DNA of 64,000 nt from Adiantum capillus-veneris (GCA_014529385.2 CM043950.1:73725935-73789934); one strand, 5' to 3'; counted from the first letter of the stretch, positions 21,401-32,491 are shown. A program made the numbers and translations. The notes: a model not told the origin generated them from the letters alone.

Positions 21401-23770
21401 TATGGGCTCGTAGAATCAGTGGTAGCATTTTTCGAGGTGGTTGCTGATTTGTGGGTTTGTAATTGAATATGCATGAGACAAGTGGCTGGTAGGCTAGCTT
21501 CGGATGCCCACCCAACCTGGAATCCTAAAAGCAGTGGCCCCTATGGCCAAGGCAAAAGAAATCAAAGCTAGTGGTCTCGCAAGGCGACAAACATGAATCA
21601 CTGCCTTTCTTTTTTTTCTTTTTTTTTTTAAAATTTCCCTTTGGGGGCTTGCTCCCACCGTAGGCCATGACTTAGCGAATGTGCCTGTGTTCATGAGAAA
21701 GTGGCAAGGTCACCGGGAGAGTGCAACATGATAATCATCCAAGATCGAAATTGCACTTTAGTGAATTATCGCAATCCATAATCAAACTCACTCGGTTTGC
21801 ACAAATAGAACAAGTTTCGAATTCCTCCTTGATATAATTCTTCATACACAATTAATGAGTCAAAATTCTCACAATTGATTTAAATTTGAAGCCCATCTCA
21901 AAAGTGCATTGTGGTTCACAAAATAATGCACACAAATTAGTCCCAAAACATATATAACTGATGATTCACATCGAATCCAAGCACGATCATTTTCAAAATA
22001 ATTGACAATCCACATACAAATTCATTTGATCACACAAAGTCGTCCAAATTCTTATCCATCTTGCTTCAATTTGATGATTCCTTTACCACACACATTAGAA
22101 TGGATTGAAATGCACAAGAGTTTTTGACTTTGATTTCAAATTTGAATCAATCAATGGGGAAATGCACACAAGCTTCACTAATGCATGTTTTGTTTTTCCA
22201 ATTGCCAATTCAATCCGATTTATCAATCATTGCAACTCAAGTTGCTCATATCCCAAAACCCTAATCATCCAAATCCTGTCCGATTTTTCATTTTGGTTTC
22301 TATGGCTACACACACGTGATTATGGCACCTCCAAATGCACAAATCACCGACATTCTTACCATATCCAACCAAAATAGCATACATGACAATGGTAAAATGT
22401 AAAATCATTTTTAATTGTGTATCAATCAAATCATTAATCATAGAACACCAACCATTTTAGGTATTTTCATCATCCCAATTGCCAACCAAGGCCAATCATT
22501 CATCTTCAATTTGGACTTTGAATGCCATTGAGTAGGCGCACACACCCAAATTTAGACAAAAATATTATGCAACTAATCCATCAATTACACATTGAAATTA
22601 TCAAATTTCAAACTCAATCAAGCATAAGTGAATGCATGCATGCTTAATTTCTAAAAAATTAGCATCAAACAATGCACACACTCAAAAATTAAGCACAACT
22701 GATCTATTTTTTCACAGTTGGAAATGAATTAAGGCTTATACCTAATGATTGCACATACTTTTCATGAACATTTCACAATCAAAAACCATTTAGGTGTCCC
22801 GATTGACCATCAATCATTGAAAATCAAGTGGTCATGGATGGGCACACACACTCAAATTTTGCCCAATTTTTTGGCATTTAGGTTTATCTAATGATTAAAT
22901 TAGCCTAGCATACACATCATTTACATGATTGCATATTCATAAATCATCAATTCCATCACTTTATATGCATGCACACACTAAAAATTAGGTGCACACACAC
23001 TTGAAATTTTTGACAGTTTTTTCCCTCTTTGGTGTGTGCACACACACAATGATTTTTATGCACATACATGAATTCTTTATGAGAATTAAACATTATTTAG
23101 ATACACACAATTAGTTCATTAGTCACAATTTGACTATCATTTTTATTCAAAGTGTATCAAATTAAGTGCAAAGTGTAGGTCAATTTGTGTTACACACCTA
23201 ATTTTAGAAAATAATTAGCAACATTGAATCACATTGATCAATCAAGAATTGATGTAGCAAGTAAGTGCACTTACATTGTAATTACACTCCAAGCTATTTC
23301 TTTGCTCCACGCGAAGGCGCATCATTGCACACACAAGTGTGTGCACCATCAATTCGGCTCCAAAATTGACCATTGGTAGGTCAAAATAAAACACTCAAAA
23401 TCATCAAATTAGGCATAAATTAGCACAATTTAACTTTAATAGAGTGATGATTCCACCTCTTGCAAGGGGATTTCACATAATTTACACTTCAAATGTTAGT
23501 GTGGTAAGGTTAGCAAGGTTAGACAAAATTAGTAGAAATTAGCATGAAATTAGTAGAAATTAGCATGGAAGGAAGCAAATTAGCAAGGGTTAGCATGAAA
23601 TTAGTGAAATTGGGGGTGGAATTGGGGGTTTGGGGTATCCATAACTCGACATTTTTTGCACAACATCATCAAATTAAACCAAACAATGAGTTACACACAC
23701 TCAAAAAATGAGAAATTAGTAACGAAATTACTCTATTCTACACATCCTAAACTCACTAGCTTAGGTTATC
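18492..23770 (-). other. Non-coding interior of the LARD-like element
   Basis: About 5.3 kb, AT-rich, with no retroviral protein motif on either strand. Sub-features: a more GC-rich patch at 19000-19170, diverged tandem repeats at 19990-20370, a CA run at 21244-21261, and short ATTAG-rich repeats at 23510-23610 next to the primer binding site. Only short, motif-free open frames occur. Confidence 0.8.
19990..20370. repeat. Diverged ~130-bp tandem repeats in the LARD interior
   Basis: Phrases such as AGTTGGCTAACAACTAGCTC (20121) and AGTTGGCTAAACACTAGCTC (20251) recur about 130 bp apart, with shared neighbours like TAGCCAAATTT and ATGAAATGGA. Three degenerate units are recognisable by eye. Confidence 0.6.
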
Positions 23771-23790
23771 GATCCCCAACCGCGGCGCCA
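23771..23790 (-). other. Primer binding site, tRNA-Asp type
   Basis: Minus strand TGGCGCCGCGGTTGGGGATC, two bases inside the 5' LTR. It matches most of the 3' end complement of plant tRNA-Asp, the primer used by several plant gypsy lineages. Basis: established knowledge of tRNA primers, read by eye. Confidence 0.8.
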
Positions 23791-23792
23791 AA

Positions 23793-24622
23793 TGTAGGAA
23801 TGCGTTGTATCACGACCCAACCGCAACCCACAAAATTGTCAAATCGTCGATCGAGCAACCCAGCTAGGGCATGGAAGCACGAGTCTAAGATGTATAGACA
23901 TAGAGGATTCAAGGGATCCTTCTTCTCATCATAGACAGAAGCCATGGAAAGGGGCTTCCTCTAATCAACAACACATTCCTACTCACTAATCAGTTGCACA
24001 CAATCATGCGGTTGAAATTAACCTCTCACATCAATCACTTTTATTCACAACTCTTAATCACACTCACACAAGCATGCAATTAACATACCTACTACGCATT
24101 AGTGTGTCCATTCCGGCAAAACCCCTCAATACGACTCCGTATGTACACACACTAACCGCACCTTGTAGGGAGAGATGAAGAGAAGGAAGGCATAGCCCTC
24201 ACACACCATGGCCAATGGTGTGGATAGAATAGATTAACTCAAAAAAGGGATAAGAGATCTACCATCACACTAATACAACCTCATTCAACATAATCAAGCA
24301 AAGAAGACTAATAAGGAAGAAAGAGTAATTGATTATTAGAAATCAAGAGCTACATGGGTATGGAAAGCCCATGAGTCTCATCACCATTCACTCTACAAAG
24401 AGGAGTCCTCACTCAAGAATTGACTTCTCATTAAGCATAGGGCTCTTTTTATAGCTTTGGGCCTCAAACCCTTCAACTATGGGATAAGGTTGAGCTCTCT
24501 AGCATAGACTCATACAACTTTGGAATTCCTAAATGAGCCCAAGCCCTATACAATGAAAAGGAACTATTGTGCACTATAGCACATCCATAGCTTGGTGCAT
24601 AATTGGTGTAGCATGTGTTAGC
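23793..24622 (-). repeat. 5' LTR of the LARD-like element, end-truncated
   Basis: Begins TGTAGGAATGCG beside the primer binding site and matches the 3' LTR to about 24622. The terminal ~14 bp (TGTTAGCAGTGGG on the minus strand) is absent or replaced. TATA box at 24445-24455 (minus). Confidence 0.87.
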
Positions 24623-24627
24623 CGCTC

Positions 24628-24885
24628 GAAGACCATAAAGATGAAGCTCATGTTGTGTAGACCTCCGTAGAGTATCCATATGCTTGATTCCGACAACAAC
24701 AAAGAGTTACAAGATTTTGAAGTTGGGGTCTCTCTCAAAAGCTCCAAAAAAGCTAGTGTCTGTAAGCAAAAAAGTGTGTAGGGAATTGTAGCTATTGAAA
24801 GGGGGATTTTTTTGGCTCTTATTCCAAGGTATTTTCTCTCTCCTCTTAGCCAACATGACTCCCCTTGTAGTCTTATTTTTGTGCA
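24628..24885. repeat. Dispersed direct repeat, copy 1
   Basis: About 258 bp closely matching 31772-32028 in the same orientation; both begin AAGACCATAAAGATGAAGCT and include TATCCATATGCTTGATTC and AAAGCTCCAAAAAAGCTAGT. It begins exactly where the truncated LARD LTR stops. Identity unknown; possibly an LTR remnant of gypsy C. Confidence 0.8.
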
Positions 24886-25787
24886 AGTAAGCAGATTTCA
24901 AGAGTGTGGTCCATGGATTTGTAGAGATATTTGCAAGCATTTTTATCATGATTGTGAGCTGATTTTTCAACTGGTCTGTTTTCTCTTTGATACAAATTTG
25001 GTACATGCTTGATGCTCGTGTACATTGCCATGTGGATACACATGATGTGCGCTTTTTGGATGATGGTATTCTTTGCCTTGCAATGGAATATGTGGGCTTA
25101 TTTTCAGCTATTTTGAGCATCAATTTGTGTCATATTTTGGTTGGTTTGTATCCAAGTTCATGCTAGTATATGCCTCGCTTGTAGAGTGCGGTTGATGCAC
25201 TTTGTGTTTCTGATTGCAGGATTGTTTTCCAAGTTTCGGGAGTTGAGACTTTGGGGCAGCTCATGTACGCTTGAGTGCGGATTTTGTGCATGATTTGCTC
25301 ATGGTTTGGAGCATGTTTATGGCGTGTATGGTTATTATTTTTAAATAGACAAATATTGCCGAAACTCTCTTGGATTTTTCTTGCGGGTTTATTTGTTTAT
25401 GCGCATGGTTTGCAATCCTGTTTTGATTGCATTTGGTACTCAGTGTCTGATTTTCCATAGTGTTTTGGCATCGCATTTTGAGAGTGTTTGCTCACCGGAT
25501 TATTTCATTTGACATACATGTGGTAATCTCTTCAAGAGGGAGATTCTTGATGATGGTTTCATTGATTACCACATAGTGCTCTTGGATTAGAGCACGTTTT
25601 TTTGGCATCATTTGAGGAGTTTTTCTCACTGCTCGCTACATTGATTGCCATATTTGTTGACACTTCTCTTGGAAAACTTATGCCAGCTTATGTTTTATTT
25701 TGACAGTACTTGGTGTATGAGCTAGCGAGGCTTTGGATATTGTTAGTTGATTGATTTGTGCTTAGTCTCGTTTCACAGGTTATCGCC
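24886..25787. other. Non-coding, probable copia 5' leader
   Basis: No open frame of note. It leads into the copia gag remnant and may be its LTR or untranslated leader, but no LTR boundary or primer binding site was recognised. Confidence 0.35.
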
Positions 25788-26489
25788 ATGGATTTGGTAT
25801 GTACATCATTGTCAGGGTTTGTGATTTTCCATTCAAAGTTTGATGGTTTAAAATTTGAGCATTGGAAAGCAGGTATGCATGATGCATTGACTTAGTTGGG
25901 CCAAGTGTTTCCACTACAGGGCATGGATGCTAGGCCAGAGTCTATGACTGACGATGAGTGGGATGACTTGGATGAGCTTGCACCTTCGACGATCATGTTA
26001 TTCCTTGGTGAGTCTGTCTATTGCATTGGTTCAGATGCATGTACAACTAGAGAGTTATGGCAAAGATTATACGATGCTTTTGGCACAAATGAGTCTAGAG
26101 AGATGCCTACAGTCAAAGGACAATCTTGCATACATAGAGATGTTGTGTGTTGGCATTGTGGTCATACAGGGCATGTATGCAGGCATTGTTTTTGGCGGAT
26201 GATTCATCACAAGAGACAACACAAGAGGGATGCTATCACTTTGTATGATGTGGGAGCAGATTTAGCGTATGTGGCTACGCATGACGGAGATATCGACTTT
26301 GCTTCCATGTTTACTCTTGACTTTCTTATGTCGTTTTTTGACAACACATTACCTTCACATTGGATACTAGATGTGAATGCTAGATTTCATGTCACACCGA
26401 GTCGTGAGTGGTTTAGCACATATGCTAGTGGTATCCTTGGATGTGTGTGTCCAGCTGATGGTTCAATGTATGACATATTTGGTGTGTGA
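25788..26489 (+). pseudogene. gag: Copia gag-protease remnant with internal deletion
   Basis: ATG at 25788 begins MDLVCTSLSGFVIFHSKFDG then LKFEHWKAGMHDAL, a copia GAG N-terminus; a TAG at 25893 interrupts the same frame. It continues with a degenerate GAG (ELWQRLYDAFGT), jumps early to a zinc knuckle (CWHCGHTGHVCRHC, with the spacing normal except the last position), and ends in a protease-like HWILDVNARFHVTP, where copia proteases have an Asp-Ser-Gly. The capsid region is much shorter than usual, so sequence between GAG helices and knuckle is missing. No integrase or RT follows. Confidence 0.75.
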
Positions 26490-27106
26490 CGAATCCTGCG
26501 AGTCCACAAGAATGCATATATCCACAAAGTGTTCTCAACGGATCCACATAAGTTTGTTGAAAATCTCAACCCACACTCTCTTCATTGAGAGAAAACCATC
26601 AATGAGCAAAACAAGAGAATGAGCAAAACAAGAGAATGAGAAATCTCAATGCAAGCTCTCCGAATGTAGCAAATCACCACACTAGTTATACATAGTCTTC
26701 AACTTTTTGAATACTCGAAGCCGGTCAGCCCATATTTCCCAAACCGCTCAGAATTTGCAAAAACTTCCTTCTGCAAAGTTGTAGACCACACGAAAACGGT
26801 TGTCCAATGCGAGAATGGAGCTGAAATGTGCTATTTTTACAAGTCAAAATAGATCTATAAAAATCTGCACCTGTGTACCCTAGACTTGTAGGTAGTCTGA
26901 GTGACGTATCTCAAAATTGGTGAAGATTTTGAGAAAACTTTCTTTTGCAAAGTTGAAGAGGACAAAAAAACGGTCATAAATAATGAGAATCGGCTTGAAT
27001 GAAAACGTTTTGGTAGGCCAAAAAAGACCTGCAAAAACATGCTACAGTTTTTGCTGCCTCTCTATCTGCTTCCCTGTTGAGCTCCAATGGTGCTCCCAAT
27101 CCCTGA
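26490..27106 (-). other. 5' leader of a minus-strand copia element, with shared module
   Basis: It lies downstream (on the minus strand) of the primer binding site at 27107. It contains two diverged copies of a module around 26765-26790 and 26938-26965 whose minus-strand text includes GTGGTCTACAACTTTGCAGA. The same module occurs three times in the leader of the element at 62976. No coding region remains beyond it. Confidence 0.65.
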
Positions 27107-27118
27107 GCTCTGATACCA
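27107..27118 (-). other. Primer binding site, initiator Met tRNA
   Basis: Minus strand TGGTATCAGAGC, the canonical plant copia primer binding site, two bases inside an LTR that ends at 27121. Confidence 0.85.
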
Positions 27119-27120
27119 GT

Positions 27121-27312
27121 TGAAGTGCGCAAGCGAGAGCGTGTATGAGTGTGTGTAGAAATGGAGAGGAGAGGAGAAGAGGAGACCTTGTGTGTGCAGG
27201 GGCTAAAACTCACTATCTACATGTGAGCCCCCTTATTCTATTATGTACATAATGAATAAGTATAGTGGGCGGGCACCTGGCCTAACTGGCCACATGGGGC
27301 TTTACCCCAACA
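27121..27312 (-). repeat. Copia 5' LTR, 192 bp
   Basis: Plus-strand ends TGAAGTGCG...CCCCAACA, i.e. TG...CA, with the Met primer binding site immediately beside it. No second LTR was found in the window. Right of it the gypsy C RNase H resumes abruptly. Confidence 0.75.
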
Positions 27313-28260
27313 GTCTTTGAAGCATAAAATTTTCAATTTAGGGTTCTGATTCTTCCATAATCCCAACACTTTCTTCACAACCAACAAAGCATCTCCTTTG
27401 ATTTGCAAGCGTCTAATTCCCAATTGTAAGTAAATATGCAAACAACCTTCAAGAGCCATGTATTCTGCTTCATTGTTACTTTTGGCATCTAGTTTCAGCC
27501 CTTGCTTCCTCATGAGCTTTCCTTGTGCATCATAAATAACAATGTCTCCTGAAGCCGAATCATGAATTCTTTGATAAGAACCATCAAAGTATAATAGTGA
27601 AGTATTAGGGATGGCAAGAGTCCCGACTTCCTTCTTTCACACCACCTCTTCTTTAACCAAAATCAGAGTATCCTTATAAGTGAGAAGATCTGCCAGGGTA
27701 GCCTGAGTACTTTCCTCTACCAAAAAGGTGAATTGAAACTCCTGAAGCTCAATAACCCATTTCATCACTGTTTTTGATATATTTGAATTATTGAACATCT
27801 ACGGAAGCAATGAATAACTAGTGAGGAAGGTGAATGACTTTTGCAGCAAGGAGTGTCTGAATCGTCTGCAAATCATAAACCATACTGGTCATCACCAATT
27901 CAATTTTAAAAAAATATCTTTCATGAGGAGTCTTTACTCTGCTAGCATAACGAACATGCTTCATATACTGAGATTCCTTCCCCCTTTGCAATAACATAGC
28001 CCCCGATAGCATCATCTCCCACTGATGGGTTAACATAAAACTCCTTTTTCCAATTAGGAGCCTGCATAATGAGGAGCATACTCAAAACCTCTTTACCTCT
28101 GTCAAAAACCTCGTCACAGTCACGAGACCATTTCAAGGGATCATTCTTGATTGTTTTCTGCAATGGATATAATAGTTGCTATGCCAAGAGTATGAATCGA
28201 GACAAATATTTAACTTTGTGTATGAAAGTGGCCAACTGTCTAGTATCTTTTTGGAGATGA
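27313..28260 (-). pseudogene. pol: RT connection and RNase H, gypsy C
   Basis: Fragments include PLKWSRDCDEVFDRGKEVLS and APNWKKEFYVNPSVGDDAIG (RT connection), and RNase H pieces with the Glu in NNEAEYMALEG and the Asp in LQIKGDALLVVKKV. Several frames are used, so it is not translatable. Confidence 0.75.
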
Positions 28261-28299
28261 TAGTAACAGCAAAGCCTCCACTTTCTCTGGATCTACTTC

Positions 28300-28990
28300 A
28301 ATCCCATTTTTTGAAATAACATGCCCAAGAAGCTTCACTCGTGACTGTGTCAAATGACATTTTTTAGGGTTTAGCTAACCCCCGCATTCATCATACCTTG
28401 CAGAAGTCATTTCAGCTTTTGAACATGCTCTTTTCAGCTTGAACTGTATACACAAAAATCATATATGAACCCTTTGACAAACTTCTCAAGGAACGGGGTA
28501 AGGACCCAATCTACTTTTCTTTCAAAGGCTCCCGGCCCACTTTTCAACCCAAAAGAAAGGCAACAAAAGCAAAAACAACCCCATATCGTGATAAAAGTAG
28601 TCTTTTTCCGGTCGTTAGGAGCAAGGATAAGCTGAAAGTATCTTGAATACCCATCACAGACATTGTATCTTTCCAAACCAGCCACTGCATCTAACAATTG
28701 ATCAATGAAAGGAACATTTGTCAGCACATTTCTTTCTTTGTTGTCACATTTGTGGCTTGTAATCGGCACATTTCTTTCTTCGTCGGCACATTTGTGGCTT
28801 GTAATCAACACAAACTCTCCAACGACCATCTTTATTTGGGGTGACTACTATAGGGCTCTGCATTCAGCATTCTCCACTGGCACAATGAACCGTGCATCCA
28901 AAAGCTTTTCCACTTCTTCCTTTAAAGCATTTATTTGCCATATTGGATTTGACCCTTCAACTAGCTCGATCTTCACAGGATCCCCACCAA
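28300..28990 (-). pseudogene. pol: Reverse transcriptase, gypsy C
   Basis: Recognisable pieces are VCDGYSRYFQLILAPNDRKK (first catalytic Asp present), FITIWGCFCFCCLSFGLK and the catalytic-box region FIYDFCVYS, in which one Asp of the usual pair is Tyr. Near 28735-28810 a short repeated insert (THKC-type text, SHKCADEERN / SHKCDNKERN) replaces normal RT sequence. Confidence 0.75.
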
Positions 28991-29176
28991 AACCCCTTAT
29001 TTATTGATATGAGGCAATGAAAGGATTTGGAAACCTGTCCAACATTGCTAAGTACTCCTTTCTTTATCCTTGTGTCAAATGATTACTTAGTATATTTTGA
29101 ATCAACTCTTTCTTTACTGGCAGTTCCCGTTTAGGTTGCATCAACTCTTCAAGTTGCTCTAAATGGCTTGAAGCAT

Positions 29177-29800
29177 TTATGTTCCCTGATATTTGCAACA
29201 CTTCACTAATTTCTTTGTGTTCCTCATCCAACAACAAGAATGACACTTCACCCTCATCAATGGAACTTGACGTAGTGCTACTTCAAGTTCCACTAATATT
29301 TGCAACACTTCACTAATTTCTTTCTGTTCCTCATCCAACAACAAGAATGACACTTCACCCTCATCAGTGGAACTTGAAGTAGTGCTACTTTTTGAGTCTT
29401 TAGAACTATCATCACTTGTAGTTTTGGACTCATCATACTCACTCACATCTTCAAGTGCCATAGGTTGTTTGGTAGTCATGTCAAACACTCTCTTTTCACT
29501 CTTCTTGCCATGCACACCGATTGTGCCCTTGCCGCAATCATGCACCACACCAACAACTCTCAATGAAGGTCGTCCCAAAATGAGAGGAAAGGCTCCCAGA
29601 CCAGTTGGCATAACATGAAAGTTTACCATAACTTTCATGTTAAAGACATTTTCCAAATTATTGATCATTCCCAAACATTTCACTATGGCATGGTTTGCTA
29701 GTTAAATCCACAACCCAGAGCTTTGGCATGTAATGAGAACTAGTATCTCGACACATGACTGTGTGACCACACAAACTTGAGCACCTGCTTCAATTTAGGC
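29177..29800 (-). pseudogene. pol: Protease and linker, gypsy C
   Basis: The active-site region reads IEAGAQVCVVTQ, where related elements have Asp-Ser-Gly-Ala, so the catalytic Asp is Glu. The flap end FPLILGRPSLRVV is present, followed by the acidic Ser-rich linker (SSKDSKSSTTSSSTDEGE). A 107-bp-period duplication distorts the linker. Confidence 0.75.
29181..29387. repeat. Tandem duplication, period 107 bp
   Basis: ATTTGCAACACTTCACTAAT recurs at 29191 and 29298, with about 90 bp of near-identical following sequence. The period is not a multiple of three, so it shifts the gypsy C frame. Confidence 0.9.
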
Positions 29801-31355
29801 TTCTCCTATGCCCACACCTTTGTGCCAAGCATTCACCACATGATAGATGACGGGTAACTCTCCTACAGACAACAATCTCACTTGTCCATGCTTCGGCTCT
29901 TTCTCTGGATTCACTAATGACTTCCATTTCCTTTTAAGTTTGGGCACCATATTCATCAAGTGTCCAGAAGTACAATCTACTTTCCCCCCAATCAGGTCTT
30001 CCTTTAAACTGTAAGCTATTTGGGCACCATATTCATCAATTTTCCAGAAGTACAATCTACTTTCCTCCCAATCAGTTCTTCCTTTAAACTATAAGCTATT
30101 TGGTATTCTCCCAATGGTAGGTACGCCACTTCAAATCGTCTATGAGGCTTTCTCTTCCTCTTATCTTCTGCATATTCACCCTCTTTATCCTTCCCTTTCT
30201 TTCTGTTAGGCCCTGGCGCTGCATAGCCTTCCCTCTCTCTTTTGCCTACTAGCAGCACATCTACTTCTTTCTTTTCAACTTGCACAATATCCACATCACC
30301 ACTAGAAGTTGAGGCTTGATTTTCTTGTCCAATACCTTGATCTCCCCATATATCCAATGCATAATCATTAGCTCTATTAGGAATCTACCGAGGAAGTGGA
30401 AACATATCCCCTCCCATCCTTCCTGGCTTTGAACAATAAGTGCTAATATGACCAAGTTCACCACAATTATAACAATTGGGGATGAACCTTCTTTGTGGCT
30501 CAAAAGCGCCTTGTCCACGACCAGCATTTGCATTCGGTTGAGCTTCACATGCCTGAGCCATTACTGTACCATGTTAATGTCCACAACCACATCCACCACC
30601 TAGAACGGTAAGTTGTAATTCCTGCATCATGGTCATCATGTCTTGCATATTTTGTTGTAACTGCTCAGTATTAGCAGCCCTTTGAACAAGTTGGCCTCCA
30701 ACTTTTTCCTAATTCTCCTCCTTTTGGTTACCATTATTTTGTTGAGAGAACACTTTCCCGTATTCATTAAGACTTTGAGCTTTCCATTCTTTCTCTCTGG
30801 CAATGGCGACTGCCTCCTCAAAGGTGACGGGTCTTTTCAGCTCAAGTTTGAACTTCAGACTTCTTTTAGGTTTGCCACAAAGCGGTCCTTTTTTAACATG
30901 GATGGAGGGATCTTGTTTCCCAAAGCCCAGGCCCATTTAGCCCATAAACGGGTGAACTGCATGACAAAATCATCAACACTTTGATTAGCCCTGTGAGTGT
31001 ACCCCAGAATTTCATGCCAAACTTCATCAGGTACTTCGATGGATCGGTATTGTGCTAGGAAAGCTTGCTTCACATGATTGTAGCTCAAAACCACCCTTAA
31101 ATCTTGTGCCTGCATCAAATCCTCAAGATGTTGTAGCCAAACTTTTGCCTCATCCTGTAAACTATATTGCAGTAGCCGAACCAACATAGCTTTGTCTAGT
31201 ATATTGCGCGGTAAGCAATTGACTTCCAACTTTTCAATAAATGTTTGGGTATTTTCATTAGGCAATCCATGAAACTGTGGGACCTCATCTTCCATGTTTG
31301 ATTGCCACAAAAACACTTCCATGTGACGTCGAAAGCTCAAGGGATTTCGATGCAT
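29801..31355 (-). pseudogene. gag: gag and zinc knuckle, gypsy C
   Basis: The GAG N-terminus opens near 31355 with QSNMEDEVPQFHGLPNENTQ and AKVWLQHLEDL, LWAKWAWALGNKIP follows, and a second frame gives KRPVTFEEAVAIAREKEW. A zinc knuckle CYNCGELGHISTYC at about 30430-30475 is intact. The basic region RKKGKDKEGEYAEDKRKRK and the conserved SLGEYQIAYSL-like stretch follow. Frameshifts separate these pieces. Confidence 0.8.
29941..30100. repeat. 80-bp tandem duplication
   Basis: Units 29941-30020 and 30021-30100 both start TGGGCACCATATTCATCAA and differ at only five positions. The period is not a multiple of three, so it adds a frameshift in the GAG-protease spacer of gypsy C. Confidence 0.95.
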
Positions 31356-32189
31356 CGCTCCAATACCTAATCCACCTCACACTGGGTAACCTGGCCCCCA
31401 TTGCTTGGCTTCACAAAACCTCACGACCCTCCAAAAGCTGCAATCCAGTTATACAACCGCCTCAAGTGCTATCCACAATTTTCACATACATAGGCGGTTG
31501 TCCATAAGGACCCACATCCCTTTTACATTCACTGCCTGCAGAATAGACATATTTCACAAGAATTGGAGCATAGGAGCACTCTATTCTCAGTGGGGACACC
31601 AAAACAATGTTAGCATGCAAACAATAAGGAAAAAAAGAACCTCTATAGCCTTGCAAACACCACACCGTCGGAAGGAAACACCATAAAGCTACGGAAAAAC
31701 CTATGTCGAACACCTATAAAGTCGGGTGGAAAACAACTCTAACCCAAACCATGATTAAAATTGCTAATATCCAAGACCATAAAGATGAAGCTTGTGCCGG
31801 GTAGACCTCTATAGAGTATCCATATGCTTGATTCTGACAACAGACAAGAGAGTTACAAGATTTTAAGTTGGGGTATCTCTCAAAAGCTCCAAAAAAGCTA
31901 GTCTTTGTAAGCAAAAAAGGTGTGCAGGGAATTGCAGCTATTAAAACGGAGATTTTTTGGCTCCTATCCCAAGGTATTTTCTCTCTCCTCTTAGCTGGCA
32001 TGATTCTCCTTGTAGTCTTCTTTTAATTGGCTCATTTTGGGCTTAATTTGGATAGAAAATGGCATGTCGGCCACTTTTTGACCAATCTAAAGGGGGGAGG
32101 GAAAGTGTCGTGAGGACCAAAAGCATGCCAAGGTGCCTATTTAGCTAGTGAGAACCCAAAATGGGCGCCCTCTCTCTTCCCCAACACCC
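31356..32189. other. Non-coding, 5' side of gypsy C
   Basis: Should contain the leader and 5' LTR of gypsy C. No primer binding site was recognised. It holds copy 2 of the dispersed repeat and ends at the CACCC target site of copia D. Confidence 0.45.
31772..32028. repeat. Dispersed direct repeat, copy 2
   Basis: Matches 24628-24885 in the same orientation with moderate divergence. If it is the gypsy C 5' LTR, the copy at 24628 would be its 3' LTR, with copia insertions between; boundaries are not proven. Confidence 0.75.
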
Positions 32190-32416
32190 TGTTGGAATTA
32201 GGGTTGTAGAGAAACACACACAGCTTGGAGAAGACGAAGGAAGCTCAAGGCACACAATAGAGAGTGTGTTACTTAGTGTGCAATGGAAAGATAGATAGCC
32301 CTAGAGTGATGGGCGTATATACAATGCACGGGGGAAAAAACCTCCTAAAGAGGGAAAAAATGCCCCGGCGGTCCTAGTGTGTTCACACACATCACTACCA
32401 CATGTATATGGTAACA
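32190..32416 (-). repeat. 3' LTR of copia D
   Basis: 227 bp, plus-strand ends TGTTGGAATT...ATGGTAACA, matching 37131-37357. Confidence 0.97.
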
Positions 32417-32430
32417 AATCCCCCCTGGAG
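32417..32430 (-). other. Polypurine tract of copia D
   Basis: Minus strand CCAGGGGGGATT directly before the TG of the 3' LTR. Confidence 0.9.
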
Positions 32431-32491
32431 TGATGCGGTGAACGAGAGCTGGAACATGAGTAAAGGGAAGTGCCGTGCCCTGAGGACAGGA

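Larger units (their letters stand above)
17632..24622 (-). mobile_element. LARD-like non-autonomous LTR retrotransposon
   Basis: Two long direct repeats (17632-18476 and 23793-24622) flank about 5.3 kb. On the minus strand the order is 5' LTR (right), a two-base spacer, a primer binding site TGGCGCCGCGGTTGGGGATC, a non-coding interior, a polypurine tract AGGAAGGGGGGAA, and the 3' LTR (left, beginning TGTTAGCAG). The interior has no gag or pol and no long open frame. These are the hallmarks of a large retrotransposon derivative that must use enzymes of another element. The 5' end of the 5' LTR lacks about 14 bp and no target duplication is visible. Confidence 0.87.
27313..31355 (-). mobile_element. 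Ty3/gypsy remnant C, integrase missing
   Basis: Minus-strand order from right to left is gag (31355), zinc knuckle, protease, RT and RNase H (27313). Stops, frameshifts, lost catalytic residues and two tandem duplications that break the frame are present. The integrase that should follow RNase H is absent because a copia LTR abuts at 27312. Related in layout to elements A and E, but a separate family. Confidence 0.85.

Noticed and set aside
23510-23610. Regular ATTAG-type short repeats as a CRISPR-like array
   Set aside because: No repeat-spacer regularity; it is simple tandem degeneracy near the LARD primer binding site.
17632-24622. A coding gene inside the LARD interior, such as the 90-codon frame at 22105
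   Set aside because: Short, AT-driven frames with no motif; the element context explains the region as non-coding.
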